64,000 nucleotides of DNA, taken from assembly GCA_016783965.1 (NCBI GenBank), contig JADHVO010000005.1, positions 358,302-422,301 of the forward strand, read 5' to 3'. The notes under the pieces are model-generated. The model saw only the letters and a list, made by a program, of their open reading frames with translations. It did not search any database and was not told the DNA's origin. The number at the start of each line of letters is the position of its first letter. Within the stretch, counting starts at the first letter, position 1. This document shows, in pieces, positions 16,680-25,818 of the stretch. Source of the DNA: Alphaproteobacteria bacterium. Its GTDB lineage: Bacteria > Pseudomonadota > Alphaproteobacteria > Micropepsales > Micropepsaceae. The position numbers and the translations under genes are program-made.

Positions 16680-19600
16680 TTGAAGTTCACCCGTCTCAGG
16701 CTCCACGGTTTCAAGTCCTTCGTCGAGCCGACCGAGCTGCATATTGAACCCGGCCTGACCGCGGTGGTCGGCCCGAACGGCTGCGGCAAGTCCAACCTGT
16801 TCGATGCCCTTCGCTGGGTGATGGGTGAAACGCGCCCGACCTCGCTGCGCGGCGGCGAGATGGACGACGTCATCTTCGCCGGCTCCGGCGGCCGTCCGGC
16901 CCGCAACATGGCCGAGGTGACGATCCACATCGACAATACCGACCGCACCGCGACCGGCGCGTACAACGAATATGACGGCATCGAGATCAGCCGCCGCATC
17001 GAGCGCGAGGCCGGCTCGGTCTATCGCATCAATGGCCGCGACGTGCGCCAGAAGGACGTACAGCTGTTCTTCGCCGACGCGTCATCCGGCGCCGGCTCGA
17101 CCGCCTTCGTGCGCCAGGGCCAGATCGGCCTGCTCATCTCGCAAAAGCCGCTCGCGCGCCGCGCCATCCTGGAAGAGGCCGCCGGCATCGGGGGCCTGCA
17201 CCAGCGCCGCCACGAAGCCGAGCTTCGCCTGCGGGCCGCCGAAACCAACCTGAACCGCCTGGAAGACGTCATCCGCGAAGTCGAAGGCCAGCTTGCGAGC
17301 CTGAAGAAGCAGGCCCGTCAGGCCTCGCGCTACCGCAACCTTTCCGGCCACATCCGCAAGGCCGAAGCGCTCGCGCATTACCTGCGCTGGACCGCGGCCG
17401 AAATCCGCATGCGCGCCGCGGAAGAAGAGCTCGCCACTGCTGTCGCCAACGTTGAAGCCGCGACCGCCGTTGCCGCCGAAGCCTCGACCGTTCAGGCCAA
17501 TGCCGCCAGCGAGCTGCCGCCGCTGCGCCAGGCCGAAGCCGAGCGCAACGCCGCGCTGCACCGCCTGACGGTCGCGCGCGAACAGCTCGACGAGGAAGAA
17601 GCTCGCGCCCGCGAAACCGCGCAGCGCCTGCGACAGCGTATTGGCCAGACCGAACAGGACGTGGCGCGCGAAAGCACGCTCGCGAATGACGCGAACGCCG
17701 CGCTCGAAACGCTGGCCACCGAAGCCGAGGGTCTCGAAGCCCTCATCGCCCGTTCCGGCGACGAACTGACCGAAGCCGACGCTGCCGCGGCGCGCCTCAA
17801 CGAAGCGCTGGGCGAAGCCGAGCAGTCGCTCGAACGCCTGACCGCCGAACTCGCCGAGTGGAATGCGCGCAGGACGTCGACGGAGCGTTCGCGCAACCTC
17901 GCCGCAGCGCTCGCCGACACCAGCACCAATCAGCTTGGCGAAGCGCAGGCGCGCCTCGACCGCGCCATGGCCGCCGCGGCCGAAGCGCCGGACGTCCAGG
18001 TCGCCGAAGCCGCCGCGGATGATGCCCGTGCCCTCGCGGAATCCTCGCGCGGCAGCGCCGCCACCGCCCGCGAAGCGCAACTCGTTGCCGAACAGGCCGA
18101 AGCCGCAGCCCGCTCGCCGCTTGAAGAGGCCGAGCGCGAATGGCAGCGCCTTTCCGCCGAAGCCAAAGCGCTCGGCGATCTGCTGCGTCCTGAGGGCCAG
18201 GACCTGTTCCCGCCGCTGGTCGACGCCGTGCATGTGCAGCCGGGTTACGAAGCCGCTCTTGCCGCTGCGCTCGGTGACGATCTCCAGGCCCCGCTCGACG
18301 AAGCTTCGCCGCATCACTGGCGCAACCTGGGCAGCTTGGACGCTGCGCCGCCACTTCCTGTCGGTGCGAAGCCGCTCTCCGATTTCGTGAAGGCGCCTGA
18401 TGCGCTTGCGCGCCGCCTCGCGTTGACCGGCGTAGTATTCCCCGATCAGGGCAAGCTGTTCCAGCCGCAGCTCCAGCCCGGCCAGCGTCTCGTCTCGCCG
18501 CGCGGTGATCTCTGGCGCTGGGACGGCTATGCCGCCTCTGCCGACGCCCCGTCCGCGGCCGCCGTGCGTCTGGCGCAGCGTAATCGCCTCGCCGCGCTCG
18601 ATGCCGAGATCGAAGGCGCCAAGGAACGCCGCGCCGCCGCCTTCGCGACCTACTCGTTGCTCAAGGACGCCGCCAACGCCTCCCGCGAGGCCGCCCGCGC
18701 CGCCGAGCGCGAGGAGCGCAGTGTCGACCAGTCGCTGATCGCCGCGCAGGACAACGCGACCAAGGCCGCGCGCGCCGCCGCCGAGCGCGCCTCGCAACTC
18801 GCTTCGCTCGAAGCCGAGATCAAGCGCCTGACACAGAGCCGCGACCAGGCGATCGAATCCCGCATCCTGGCCGAAGCTGAACTCGAACAGCTCGGCGACG
18901 GCGTGGCGCTGACCCAGAACACGGCCCACGCCCGTTCCGGTGCCGCCGAAGCGCGCACCGCCTATTCCGAAGCCCGCGCCACGCTCGAAGGCCTGAAGCG
19001 CGAAGGCGAAGTGCGCAATCGCCGCCTGACCGCCATCGCCGACGAACGCACCCGCTGGGAAGAACGCCGCACCGCCGCGACCACGCACATCGAAGAACTC
19101 GAACGCCGCCGCGAAGAACTCGGCGCCGAGCTCACCACTGCCGAGGCCCTGCCGGCCCAGATCGCCGAGCGCCGCAGCACGCTGCTTAGCGCGATCTCGG
19201 AAGCCGACACCGCCCGCGCCGCGGCTGCCGACGCCCGCGCCGCAGCGGAGACAGTGCTCGCCGAGGCCGACAAGACCGCGAAGCTGGCCGACGCCGCACT
19301 CTCCGGCGCGCGCGAAGACCGCGCCCGTGCCCAGGCGCTGATGGAAGCGTCCACGACCCGCATCGACGAACTGCGCACCCGCATCCGCGACGAACTCGAA
19401 TGCGAGCCTGCTGAACTCGCCGAACGCGCCGAGATCAAGGACGACGAGGAACTTCCGGCGCTCGAACAGGCGGAGAAGCGCGTCGAGAAGCTTAAGCAGG
19501 AACGCGAACAACTCGGTGGCGTGAACCTCCGTGCCGAGGAAGAGGCACAGGAACAGGAAACGCGGCTTCACACTCTTGTCACCGACCGCGACGACCTGGT

Positions 19601-20135
19601 CGGCGCCATCGAGCGCCTGCGGCGGGGCATCGCCAGCCTGAACAAGGAAGGCCGCGAACGCCTCCTCGCCTCGTTCGACAAGGTGAACGCCAACTTCCAG
19701 ACGCTGTTCGCCAAGCTGTTCGAAGGTGGCGAAGCCAAACTCACGCTCACCGAATCCGAAGACCCGCTCGAAGCCGGCCTCGAGATCTTCGCCCGTCCGC
19801 CGGGCAAGAAGCTCCAGTCGCTGGCGCTGCTGTCGGGTGGCGAGCAGGCGCTGACCGCCATGGCGCTGATCTTCGCCGTGTTCCTCGTGAACCCCGCGCC
19901 GGTCTGCGTGCTGGACGAAGTGGACGCGCCGCTGGACGACGCGAACGTCGAGCGCTTCTGCAACATGCTCGACGAGATGACGCGCCTGACCGACACGCGC
20001 TTCCTGGTCATCACGCACCACGCCCTGACCATGAGCCGCATGCACCGCCTGTTCGGCGTCACGATGGCCGAACGGGGCGTGTCGCAGCTCGTCTCGGTCA
20101 CCCTGGCCGAGGCCGAGAAGGTAGCTGCGGAGTAA
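16680..20135 (+). CDS. smc: Chromosome segregation SMC ATPase
   Basis: The 1151-residue protein begins MKFTRLRLHGFKSF at TTG 16680, exactly the conserved SMC N-terminus, with Walker A GPNGCGKSN at ~31-39. Long Ala/Glu/Arg-rich coiled coils flank a hinge around residues 500-620. The C-terminal head has the signature LLSGGEQALTAMAL (~1050) and Walker B VCVLDEVDAPLDD. Its partners ScpA and ScpB are encoded at 31.9-33.5 kb. The start codon TTG suggests damped translation. Confidence 0.96.
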   Translation: MKFTRLRLHGFKSFVEPTELHIEPGLTAVVGPNGCGKSNLFDALRWVMGETRPTSLRGGEMDDVIFAGSGGRPARNMAEVTIHIDNTDRTATGAYNEYDGIEISRRIEREAGSVYRINGRDVRQKDVQLFFADASSGAGSTAFVRQGQIGLLISQKPLARRAILEEAAGIGGLHQRRHEAELRLRAAETNLNRLEDVIREVEGQLASLKKQARQASRYRNLSGHIRKAEALAHYLRWTAAEIRMRAAEEELATAVANVEAATAVAAEASTVQANAASELPPLRQAEAERNAALHRLTVAREQLDEEEARARETAQRLRQRIGQTEQDVARESTLANDANAALETLATEAEGLEALIARSGDELTEADAAAARLNEALGEAEQSLERLTAELAEWNARRTSTERSRNLAAALADTSTNQLGEAQARLDRAMAAAAEAPDVQVAEAAADDARALAESSRGSAATAREAQLVAEQAEAAARSPLEEAEREWQRLSAEAKALGDLLRPEGQDLFPPLVDAVHVQPGYEAALAAALGDDLQAPLDEASPHHWRNLGSLDAAPPLPVGAKPLSDFVKAPDALARRLALTGVVFPDQGKLFQPQLQPGQRLVSPRGDLWRWDGYAASADAPSAAAVRLAQRNRLAALDAEIEGAKERRAAAFATYSLLKDAANASREAARAAEREERSVDQSLIAAQDNATKAARAAAERASQLASLEAEIKRLTQSRDQAIESRILAEAELEQLGDGVALTQNTAHARSGAAEARTAYSEARATLEGLKREGEVRNRRLTAIADERTRWEERRTAATTHIEELERRREELGAELTTAEALPAQIAERRSTLLSAISEADTARAAAADARAAAETVLAEADKTAKLADAALSGAREDRARAQALMEASTTRIDELRTRIRDELECEPAELAERAEIKDDEELPALEQAEKRVEKLKQEREQLGGVNLRAEEEAQEQETRLHTLVTDRDDLVGAIERLRRGIASLNKEGRERLLASFDKVNANFQTLFAKLFEGGEAKLTLTESEDPLEAGLEIFARPPGKKLQSLALLSGGEQALTAMALIFAVFLVNPAPVCVLDEVDAPLDDANVERFCNMLDEMTRLTDTRFLVITHHALTMSRMHRLFGVTMAERGVSQLVSVTLAEAEKVAAE

Positions 20136-20157
20136 CGCCGCCGCGCACCCCGCGCCG

Positions 20158-20186
20158 CTGTCATCCCCACGCAGGCGAGATGACAG
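20158..20186. repeat. CTGTCATC/GATGACAG palindromic element after smc
   Basis: Perfect 8-base arms CTGTCATC (20158-20165) and GATGACAG (20179-20186), 22 bases after the smc stop. The same arms bound the larger element at 37361-37461. It may double as the smc terminator. Confidence 0.6.
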
Positions 20187-20305
20187 TCGGGCTTGAAGTG
20201 TCGCCGGTAGGCGATTCTCAGGCCGCGAAAAACATAGTGTCGCGCATCTCGCCGCACCCTCTGTTTCATCAATAATCCCAGTCGCTTAATCCCATTCTTG
20301 CGTTA

Positions 20306-20334
20306 TTGACACCTTCCGGACCCAACCCTATGGT
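20306..20334 (+). promoter_or_regulatory. Promoter of the ATP synthase F0 operon
   Basis: Consensus TTGACA (20306-20311) and TATGGT (20329-20334) with exactly 17 bases between, about 65 bases upstream of atpI. It is the best match to a housekeeping promoter seen in the window. Confidence 0.65.
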
Positions 20335-20404
20335 CCGCGCGCCTTCGGGGAGCCGCGAAGGCCAGCAAACGCGCGATTTTTCAGGCTGAATGGGAGCTTT
20401 GGGC

Positions 20405-20758
20405 ATGTCTGCTCAGGACCCGCAGAAGCTGCGCGAACTGGGTGAGCGGCTCGACGACGCTCAACGCCGACGCGCCGTGGCTACTAAGCGCCCGCCGCCG
20501 ACGCAGATGGGCATCGCCTTCCGTCTCGCGACGGAGCTCGTGGTCGCGCTGCTCATCGGCGGTGCGATGGGATGGGGCCTGGACTGGCTGCTCGGACGTT
20601 TCGGCGTCCACACCAAACCGGTTTTCCTCATCGTGTTTTTCCTGCTGGGCGCAGCTGCCGGTATTCGCGGCGTGATGCGCGCGGCGAACGAACTCAACGC
20701 CGAGATCGCGGGCAGCATGCCCTCGAACCCGGCCAAGATAGAAGACGACGAGGAGTAG
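20405..20758 (+). CDS. atpI: ATP synthase protein I
   Basis: The 117-residue, two-span protein (LATELVVALLIGGAMGWGLD; KPVFLIVFFLLGAAAGIRGV) with a charged N-terminus matches alphaproteobacterial AtpI (AtpZ/I family), which helps F0 c-ring assembly or Mg supply. ATG 20405 has GGGAG 7 bases upstream and is preferred over ATG 20390. It is the first gene of the F0 operon. Confidence 0.85.
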   Translation: MSAQDPQKLRELGERLDDAQRRRAVATKRPPPTQMGIAFRLATELVVALLIGGAMGWGLDWLLGRFGVHTKPVFLIVFFLLGAAAGIRGVMRAANELNAEIAGSMPSNPAKIEDDEE

Positions 20759-20765
20759 TCCCCCC

Positions 20766-21533
20766 GTGGCCATGGCCCTGAACCCGATGGAGCAGTTCGA
20801 AGTGAAGCCGCTCATCGAGCAGCCTCTCTTCGCCATCGCCGGCCACCCGATCTACTTCACCAACCAGGCGCTGCTGATGCTGATCGTCACCGTCGCCGCC
20901 TCGCTGTTCCTGACGCTCGCAATGTCTCGCCGCGCGCTCGTGCCTTCGCGCACCCAGTCGATGGCAGAGATGTCCTACGAATTCGTCGCCGGCATGCTGA
21001 ACAGCGCCGCCGGCGAGGACGGGCTCAAGTTCCTGCCGCTCGTCTTCACGCTCTTCATCTTCGTCCTGTTCTCGAATTTCTTTGGTATGATACCGGGCTC
21101 GTTCACGGTGACGAGCCAGATCGCCGTCACCTTTGCGCTGGCCGCACTGGTGATCGGTATCGTGATCGTGGTCGGATTCGCCAAGCACGGCATCGGCTTC
21201 CTGATGCTCTTCGTGCCCAAGGCGCCCTGGTATCTCATTCCGCTCCTGACGCTGATCGAGTTCATCTCCTTCTGCACCCGCCCGATCAGCCTCTCGGTCC
21301 GTCTCTTCGCCAACATGCTCGCGGGCCACACCATGCTCGCGGTGTTCGGCGGCTTCGTCGTGATGCTGGGCGCCGCCGGCGGCATCCTCTCAGTGCTCTC
21401 GATCGCGCCCATGTTCCTGATCGTCGCGATCATGCTGCTGGAATTCCTGGTCGCGTTCCTCCAGGCCTATGTGTTCGCGATCCTGACCTGCATCTACCTG
21501 AACGAAGCTCTCCACCTCCACGATCACCACTAG
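20766..21533 (+). CDS. atpB: F0F1 ATP synthase subunit a
   Basis: The ~250-residue polytopic protein starts with NPMEQFEVKPLIEQPLF and has a string of hydrophobic helices. The essential Arg of the proton path lies in CTRPISLSVRLFANMLAGH, and the last helix has FLQAYVFAILTCIYLNEAL. It forms the two half-channels beside the c-ring in the inner membrane. GTG 20766 is favoured by GAGGAG ~11 bases upstream; ATG 20772 is possible. Confidence 0.96.
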   Translation: MAMALNPMEQFEVKPLIEQPLFAIAGHPIYFTNQALLMLIVTVAASLFLTLAMSRRALVPSRTQSMAEMSYEFVAGMLNSAAGEDGLKFLPLVFTLFIFVLFSNFFGMIPGSFTVTSQIAVTFALAALVIGIVIVVGFAKHGIGFLMLFVPKAPWYLIPLLTLIEFISFCTRPISLSVRLFANMLAGHTMLAVFGGFVVMLGAAGGILSVLSIAPMFLIVAIMLLEFLVAFLQAYVFAILTCIYLNEALHLHDHH

Positions 21534-21573
21534 TTTCAAGAAGCCCAACTAGTCCTAAGAAGGAAGTACGACT

Positions 21574-21801
21574 ATGGAACTCGCAGCAGCAAAGATGATC
21601 GGCGCGGGCCTTGCCTGTATCGCCCTCGTCGGCGCCGGTATCGGCATCGGCAACGTGTTCGGCAGCTACCTCTCGGGCGCCCTGCGCAACCCGGGTGCCG
21701 CCGCCACGCAGTCGACCAACCTGCTCCTCGGCTTCGCGCTGTGCGAAGCGACCGGCCTGTTCGGTCTCGTGATCGCGCTGCTCATCCTGTTCGCGTTCTA
21801 A
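21574..21801 (+). CDS. atpE: F0F1 ATP synthase subunit c
   Basis: The 75-residue hairpin of two membrane helices has the Gly-rich first helix ([20 protein letters not shown]) and proton-carrying Glu in the second ([20 protein letters not shown]), the alphaproteobacterial form. AAGGAAG precedes the ATG. It lies between atpB and the b' gene, as expected for the split F0 operon. Confidence 0.96.
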   Translation: MELAAAKMIGAGLACIALVGAGIGIGNVFGSYLSGALRNPGAAATQSTNLLLGFALCEATGLFGLVIALLILFAF

Positions 21802-21802
21802 G

Positions 21803-22351
21803 ATGGCCGGGCCCGCCAACACGACCGCAACGACGGAAGTCCCCGGCAAGAAAGAGCCGGCCGGGTTCCCGCCGTTCAAGACGGAGACGTTCCCCAGCCA
21901 GTTCTTCTGGCTGGCGATCACCTTCGCCTTCCTGTTCGTCGTGTTGTGGCGGCTCGCCACGCCGCGGATTGCGAGCACGATCAGCGCCCGCCGCAACCAG
22001 ATCAACGACGATTTGGCCGTGGCGCAGAAGCACCGCGGCGACGCGGAAGCGGCCTCTGCCGCCTACCAGACTGCGCTGGCCGGCGCCCGCGCCCGCGCGA
22101 CCGCGCTCGCCGACAACAACCGCAAGTCGGTCGTCGCGGAGATCGACAAGCAGAGGGCCGACGCCGACGCCCGCGCCAACGCCGACATCGCCAAGGCCGA
22201 ACTCCGCATCAACGCGATGCGCGACCAGGCCAAGGGCCATGTCAGCAACGCCGCGCGCGACGCCGCGATCGATATCGTGGCGCATCTGACGGGCGAGACG
22301 GTCTCCACCGACGACGCGACCGCAGCCGTCCGCGCCGCCACGGGAGCCTGA
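21803..22351 (+). CDS. F0F1 ATP synthase subunit b'
   Basis: The 182-residue protein has an N-terminal extension, one membrane span (FFWLAITFAFLFVVLWRLATP) and a long Ala-rich helical stalk. Order before a second b-type gene and the longer N-terminus identify it as the divergent b' (AtpG/AtpF2) subunit. It pairs with the next gene product to form the peripheral stalk. The start is 1 base after the atpE stop. Confidence 0.9.
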   Translation: MAGPANTTATTEVPGKKEPAGFPPFKTETFPSQFFWLAITFAFLFVVLWRLATPRIASTISARRNQINDDLAVAQKHRGDAEAASAAYQTALAGARARATALADNNRKSVVAEIDKQRADADARANADIAKAELRINAMRDQAKGHVSNAARDAAIDIVAHLTGETVSTDDATAAVRAATGA

Positions 22352-22353
22352 CG

Positions 22354-22845
22354 ATGCAATACCTCGCCAATCCGGAAACCTGGGTCGCGGTCGGCTTCGT
22401 CGCCGTCATCGGCATCCTGCTCTATGTCGGCGTGCCGAAGATGGTCGCGACCATGCTCGACGCCCGCGCTGCCGGCATCAAGGCAGAACTCGACGAAGCC
22501 CGCCGCCTGCGCGAGGAAGCCCAGAACCTGCTTGCCGGCTACCAGAAGAAGTCCGCCGAAGCCGAGCGCGAGGCTGAGGCCATCGTCGCCGAAGCCCGTG
22601 CCGAGGCAGAGCGCTATGCCGCCGACGCCGCCGCCGCGCTCGGCAAGCAGATCGAGCGCCGCGCCCAGCAGGCGCAGGACAAGATCGCCCAGGCCGAAGC
22701 GGCCGCAATGGCCGAGATCCGGGGCCTGGCGGCCGACGCCGCCGCCGCCGCCGCGGAAAAGCTGATTGCCGCCCGCATGAACCCCGACAAGCAGTCGTCG
22801 CTCATCGCCGACGGCATCAAGTCGCTCGGCACCAAGCTGAACTGA
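22354..22845 (+). CDS. atpF: F0F1 ATP synthase subunit b
   Basis: The 163-residue protein has an N-terminal span (TWVAVGFVAVIGILLYVGVP) then the b-subunit stalk (MLDARAAGIKAELDEARRLR). It completes the F0 part; the F1 genes are not in this window, as is normal for alphaproteobacteria where F0 and F1 operons are separate. The start is two bases after the b' stop. Confidence 0.95.
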   Translation: MQYLANPETWVAVGFVAVIGILLYVGVPKMVATMLDARAAGIKAELDEARRLREEAQNLLAGYQKKSAEAEREAEAIVAEARAEAERYAADAAAALGKQIERRAQQAQDKIAQAEAAAMAEIRGLAADAAAAAAEKLIAARMNPDKQSSLIADGIKSLGTKLN

Positions 22846-22850
22846 TCGTC

Positions 22851-22870
22851 GCCTCCCCATCTTGGGAGGC
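22851..22870 (+). terminator. Hairpin after the F0 operon
   Basis: GCCTCCC (22851-22857) and GGGAGGC (22864-22870) form a perfect 7-bp stem with a 6-base loop, 5 bases after the atpF stop. There is no T run, so it may be a processing or Rho-assisted stop. Confidence 0.5.
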
Positions 22871-22973
22871 CGGCGCGTGTGTGTGCGTCGGCTGGGGATG
22901 TCCCCCGCCCGCACTTGCCGACTCACCAGGCCCGCACCCAAACTCGCCGCCGGGTGTTTTTGGGGCAGGCGCC

Positions 22974-24527
22974 ATGCGGGTTTTGTCGCGCGTTCTTCCA
23001 ATCCTTGCGACCGCGGTGGCGCTCGCCGCCTGCCAGTACTCGCCGGACATTCCGACCCGCGCTGTCGACTACAACCACGGCGTGGCGCGCGCCACCAACG
23101 AGATACTGCTTCTCAACATCGTGCGGGCCGCGGAACGCACGCCGCGCTACTTCACGCGCCTCGGCACCAACAGCGCCCAGAACGGCGTCAACAGCGGCGC
23201 CACTGCCACCCTGCCCTTTCCCAATGTCGGCAACGGCTCGGTCGTCGTCAGCGGTGGCGGTTCCAGCGCCAACACCTTCACGCTCGAGAACCTCGACGAC
23301 AAGAAGTATCACGACGGCTCGATGCAGCCGATCGCGATCTCCACCATCGCGACGCTGTGGAGCCAGGGCATCCAGACCGACCTGCTCGGCATGATGTTCA
23401 TGAATTCCATCTCCCTGCCCAAGGCCGCGTTGCCCATCCTCAGGGAAGTGCTGCACCGCTATTGCGGCGACATGCGCCATGCCCAGAAGTATTGCGGCAG
23501 CGCGGATTCGCTGATCGCCGCCGAGGGCGTCGCCGGCTGGCGCGCCGACGACTGCCTCGATCCCGCGCGCGTACCGACCGACCGCCACGGCGGCGTCGAT
23601 TATGCGCTGTTCGTCAACGATCCCGCAGCGGAAAATGTCGCCGGCTCCTATCATCCCGAACTCTGCTTCCAGATCGTGCTGCGCGACCTGCTCGCGATCG
23701 GCATGCATCTCGAAAAGCGCACCACGAAGCAGGACGTCGACGTCACCGCGCCCGCGGCAACGCTCGCGGCGGCCGATTTCCGCGCCGAGCTGCTGAGGGA
23801 GGGGCTGACCGTCAGCAAGGAGGGCAAGGTCCAGAAGGAAGTCACCGACATGGTGCTCACGCTCGACCCCGCCGCCACCGCGCAGTTCCGCCTGCACCCG
23901 ATCTTCCGCAGCGCAGTGCTGCGCTGCGATGTCTTCGCGCGCCGCGGCGTGAAACCGGAGGAGGGCCTGCACTGCCCGCCGACGCGCGCCGCGAGCGAAG
24001 CCGACGCGGCATGGAAGGCGCGCCTCGCCGCCTATGACGCATCGTGGGACGCCATGATCGCCGAGGACGAGACCAAGGCGAGGCCGGTCCCCCTGCACGA
24101 CCTGAAGATCAGCGTCGATGTCCGTTCCTTCGAAACCGTCATCTACTATCTGGGAGAGGTCGTGCGCGCCGCCCGCGCCGAAACCGGCGCTCCCGTGCCC
24201 TACATTGTGCGCGTGCTGGGCCGCCAGCCGGGCGACGCGGCGCAGGCATCGATGTACGAGGAAGCCCTGTTCGATCTCCGCAGTGGCGCGCCAGGGCCCG
24301 GCGCTGCGATCGTCTTCAAGGACGATGCCGGCGACACCAACTGGATTCCCGGCTTCTGCTACAACCCGTCCCCGCCGCGTCTGCACGCGGCCGAAGCCGC
24401 CGCGACCTGCTCCAACGAGTACCCCGACCACGACAGCCTGACCGTCTTGGCGCTTGTCAATCAGATCTGGGGCCTTCAGAAGGAACCCAGCACCACGACC
24501 CAGCCGATCCTCACGCTCGGCGGCTGA
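22974..24527 (+). CDS. Large putative lipoprotein, function unknown
   Basis: The 517-residue protein has a leader ending in the lipobox VALAACQY. It contains RAVDYNHGVARATNEILLLN near the start and IVRAAERTPRYFTRLGT after it, then a Gly/Ser/Asn-rich loop and cysteine pairs (HRYCGDMRH, KYCGSADS, DDCLDPA). Asn and Gln content suggests an envelope location. It resembles lipoproteins annotated only as hypothetical in alphaproteobacteria. It follows the F0 operon by 128 bases and has its own start region. Confidence 0.75.
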   Translation: MRVLSRVLPILATAVALAACQYSPDIPTRAVDYNHGVARATNEILLLNIVRAAERTPRYFTRLGTNSAQNGVNSGATATLPFPNVGNGSVVVSGGGSSANTFTLENLDDKKYHDGSMQPIAISTIATLWSQGIQTDLLGMMFMNSISLPKAALPILREVLHRYCGDMRHAQKYCGSADSLIAAEGVAGWRADDCLDPARVPTDRHGGVDYALFVNDPAAENVAGSYHPELCFQIVLRDLLAIGMHLEKRTTKQDVDVTAPAATLAAADFRAELLREGLTVSKEGKVQKEVTDMVLTLDPAATAQFRLHPIFRSAVLRCDVFARRGVKPEEGLHCPPTRAASEADAAWKARLAAYDASWDAMIAEDETKARPVPLHDLKISVDVRSFETVIYYLGEVVRAARAETGAPVPYIVRVLGRQPGDAAQASMYEEALFDLRSGAPGPGAAIVFKDDAGDTNWIPGFCYNPSPPRLHAAEAAATCSNEYPDHDSLTVLALVNQIWGLQKEPSTTTQPILTLGG

Positions 24528-24530
24528 GGC

Positions 24531-24905
24531 CTAATGGTGATCATGGCTGTTCACCCAGATGCGCGCGTCGTTCGCCTGCGCGTTCGAGAACACGCGCACC
24601 GGCCCGTGGAAGAACGGCGCGAAGAACTGCACCGCCTGCCGCATCCAGCGCTCGTCGGTGATCACCGCTACGCGGCCGAAGTCGCGCCATGAGCCCATGC
24701 CCATCATCGACTGCTCGATCAGCTCGGTCTTCGTGATCGGCTTGGCGCCGCGCGCATATTTGGCGAGCACGCGCACGTCATGCGGCCCCGCCATCGCGTC
24801 GCGCTCGGAGGCCGCCAGGCCGGCGCGCTTGTCTTCGGGAAAGGCCGGGTCGTGCCAGATCGCCGCGAAAATGTCGGGCGGATAGCCGGTCATCAATTCC
24901 ATCAT
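24531..24905 (-). CDS. SpoIIAA-like (STAS/SEC14-type) protein
   Basis: The 124-residue protein opens MELMTGYPPDIFAAIWH and contains the conserved FGRVAVITDERWMRQAVQFF then HGPVRVFSNAQANDARIWV, the pattern of SpoIIAA-like / DUF3478 proteins. These small alpha/beta proteins bind lipids or nucleotides; the role here is unknown. It converges on the lipoprotein gene with 3 bases between the stops. Confidence 0.75.
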   Translation of the reverse strand: MMELMTGYPPDIFAAIWHDPAFPEDKRAGLAASERDAMAGPHDVRVLAKYARGAKPITKTELIEQSMMGMGSWRDFGRVAVITDERWMRQAVQFFAPFFHGPVRVFSNAQANDARIWVNSHDHH

Positions 24906-24978
24906 GGAGCAACTCCAACAACGTGGACCGCCCCCTAACTCGCCAGCGCCGCTATCCTAGCATAACCGCGGCGCCGGC

Positions 24979-25818
24979 CTACGCTTCAAAATAGAAGTGA
25001 TAATGATTGCGGCAGCCCGGGTTGAACGCCGCGCCGCAGGCCGGGCACGCATTCCCGCAGTCCAGATACTGCCGCACACTGAGTTCTACGCCGCACGCGC
25101 CGCACAGCACCGCAGTTTCGCCAAATTCGGCGCGCGGCCACACCGCTGCGTCATGCCCCGCCAGCGCGTCGTGGCAATCCTTGCAGGCGTAGTACGCGCC
25201 GCAGCACTTCATCTTGATCGCGATGATGTCGAGCGTCGAATGCCAGTGCGCGCATCGCGTCTGCGAATCTAGAGCGACCCCATGCACCAGCGGCTTCACA
25301 TAGCGGACGCGCGTGACCGTCTCGCCCGTCCACACGTCGTCGACAACGGTGCCGGTTTCCACGAACCCCGCCCGCTCCGCCACGCGGCGCGAAGCACTAT
25401 TGTCGGCATCCACATGCGCCTCGATCTGCCGCGCGCCAGGTAGCGTTGCCGCCTCGTTCAGCATCAGCGTCACCGCCCGCCCCACGAGTCCCTGCCCGCG
25501 AAACGCCGGATAACTCCAGTACGAAATGTTCAGCGCACCGTGCGGCGCGTCCAGCCAGCGCACTTCGCTCCCGCCCGCCAGCACGCCGTTCACGCGCATC
25601 GCATAGGCGAACATCGGCCCGCCATTGGCACGCCCGTCCATCCAGCGCTGGATCGCGCCGCGGATCTCTTCGACCGTGGCTTTGCGGATCGCATCGAAGC
25701 GCCGCATCATCTCGGCATCCTCGCCCTCCCAATGCGCCTCAGCATCGGCGAGCTTGTGCCCGTCGAGAACGATCACGCCATCCGTCAGGCGCTCGGGTAG
25801 TCGGATGGGAGAGATCAC
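24979..25818 (-). CDS. GNAT acetyltransferase fused to a CHY zinc finger
   Basis: The 279-residue, two-domain protein. Residues ~1-180 are a GNAT domain of the RimJ/ribosomal-protein type (YWSYPAFRGQGLVGRAVTLM with the Q/R-x-x-G-x-G/A acetyl-CoA loop; VDADNSASRRVAERAGFVE). Residues ~185-279 are a CHY zinc finger: CAHWHSTLDIIAIKMKCCG, YACKDCHDALAGH, VLCGACGVELSV, CPACGAAFNPGCRNHYHFYF. The GTG start overlaps the stop of the upstream membrane-protein gene (TCAC in + orientation). It is the last gene of the aspS operon. Confidence 0.85.
   Translation of the reverse strand: MISPIRLPERLTDGVIVLDGHKLADAEAHWEGEDAEMMRRFDAIRKATVEEIRGAIQRWMDGRANGGPMFAYAMRVNGVLAGGSEVRWLDAPHGALNISYWSYPAFRGQGLVGRAVTLMLNEAATLPGARQIEAHVDADNSASRRVAERAGFVETGTVVDDVWTGETVTRVRYVKPLVHGVALDSQTRCAHWHSTLDIIAIKMKCCGAYYACKDCHDALAGHDAAVWPRAEFGETAVLCGACGVELSVRQYLDCGNACPACGAAFNPGCRNHYHFYFEA

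Noticed and set aside
17082..20045. A 987-codon open frame on the minus strand opposite smc
   Set aside because: It is a mirror of the high-GC third-position bias in smc; smc has all family motifs and the reverse frame has none.
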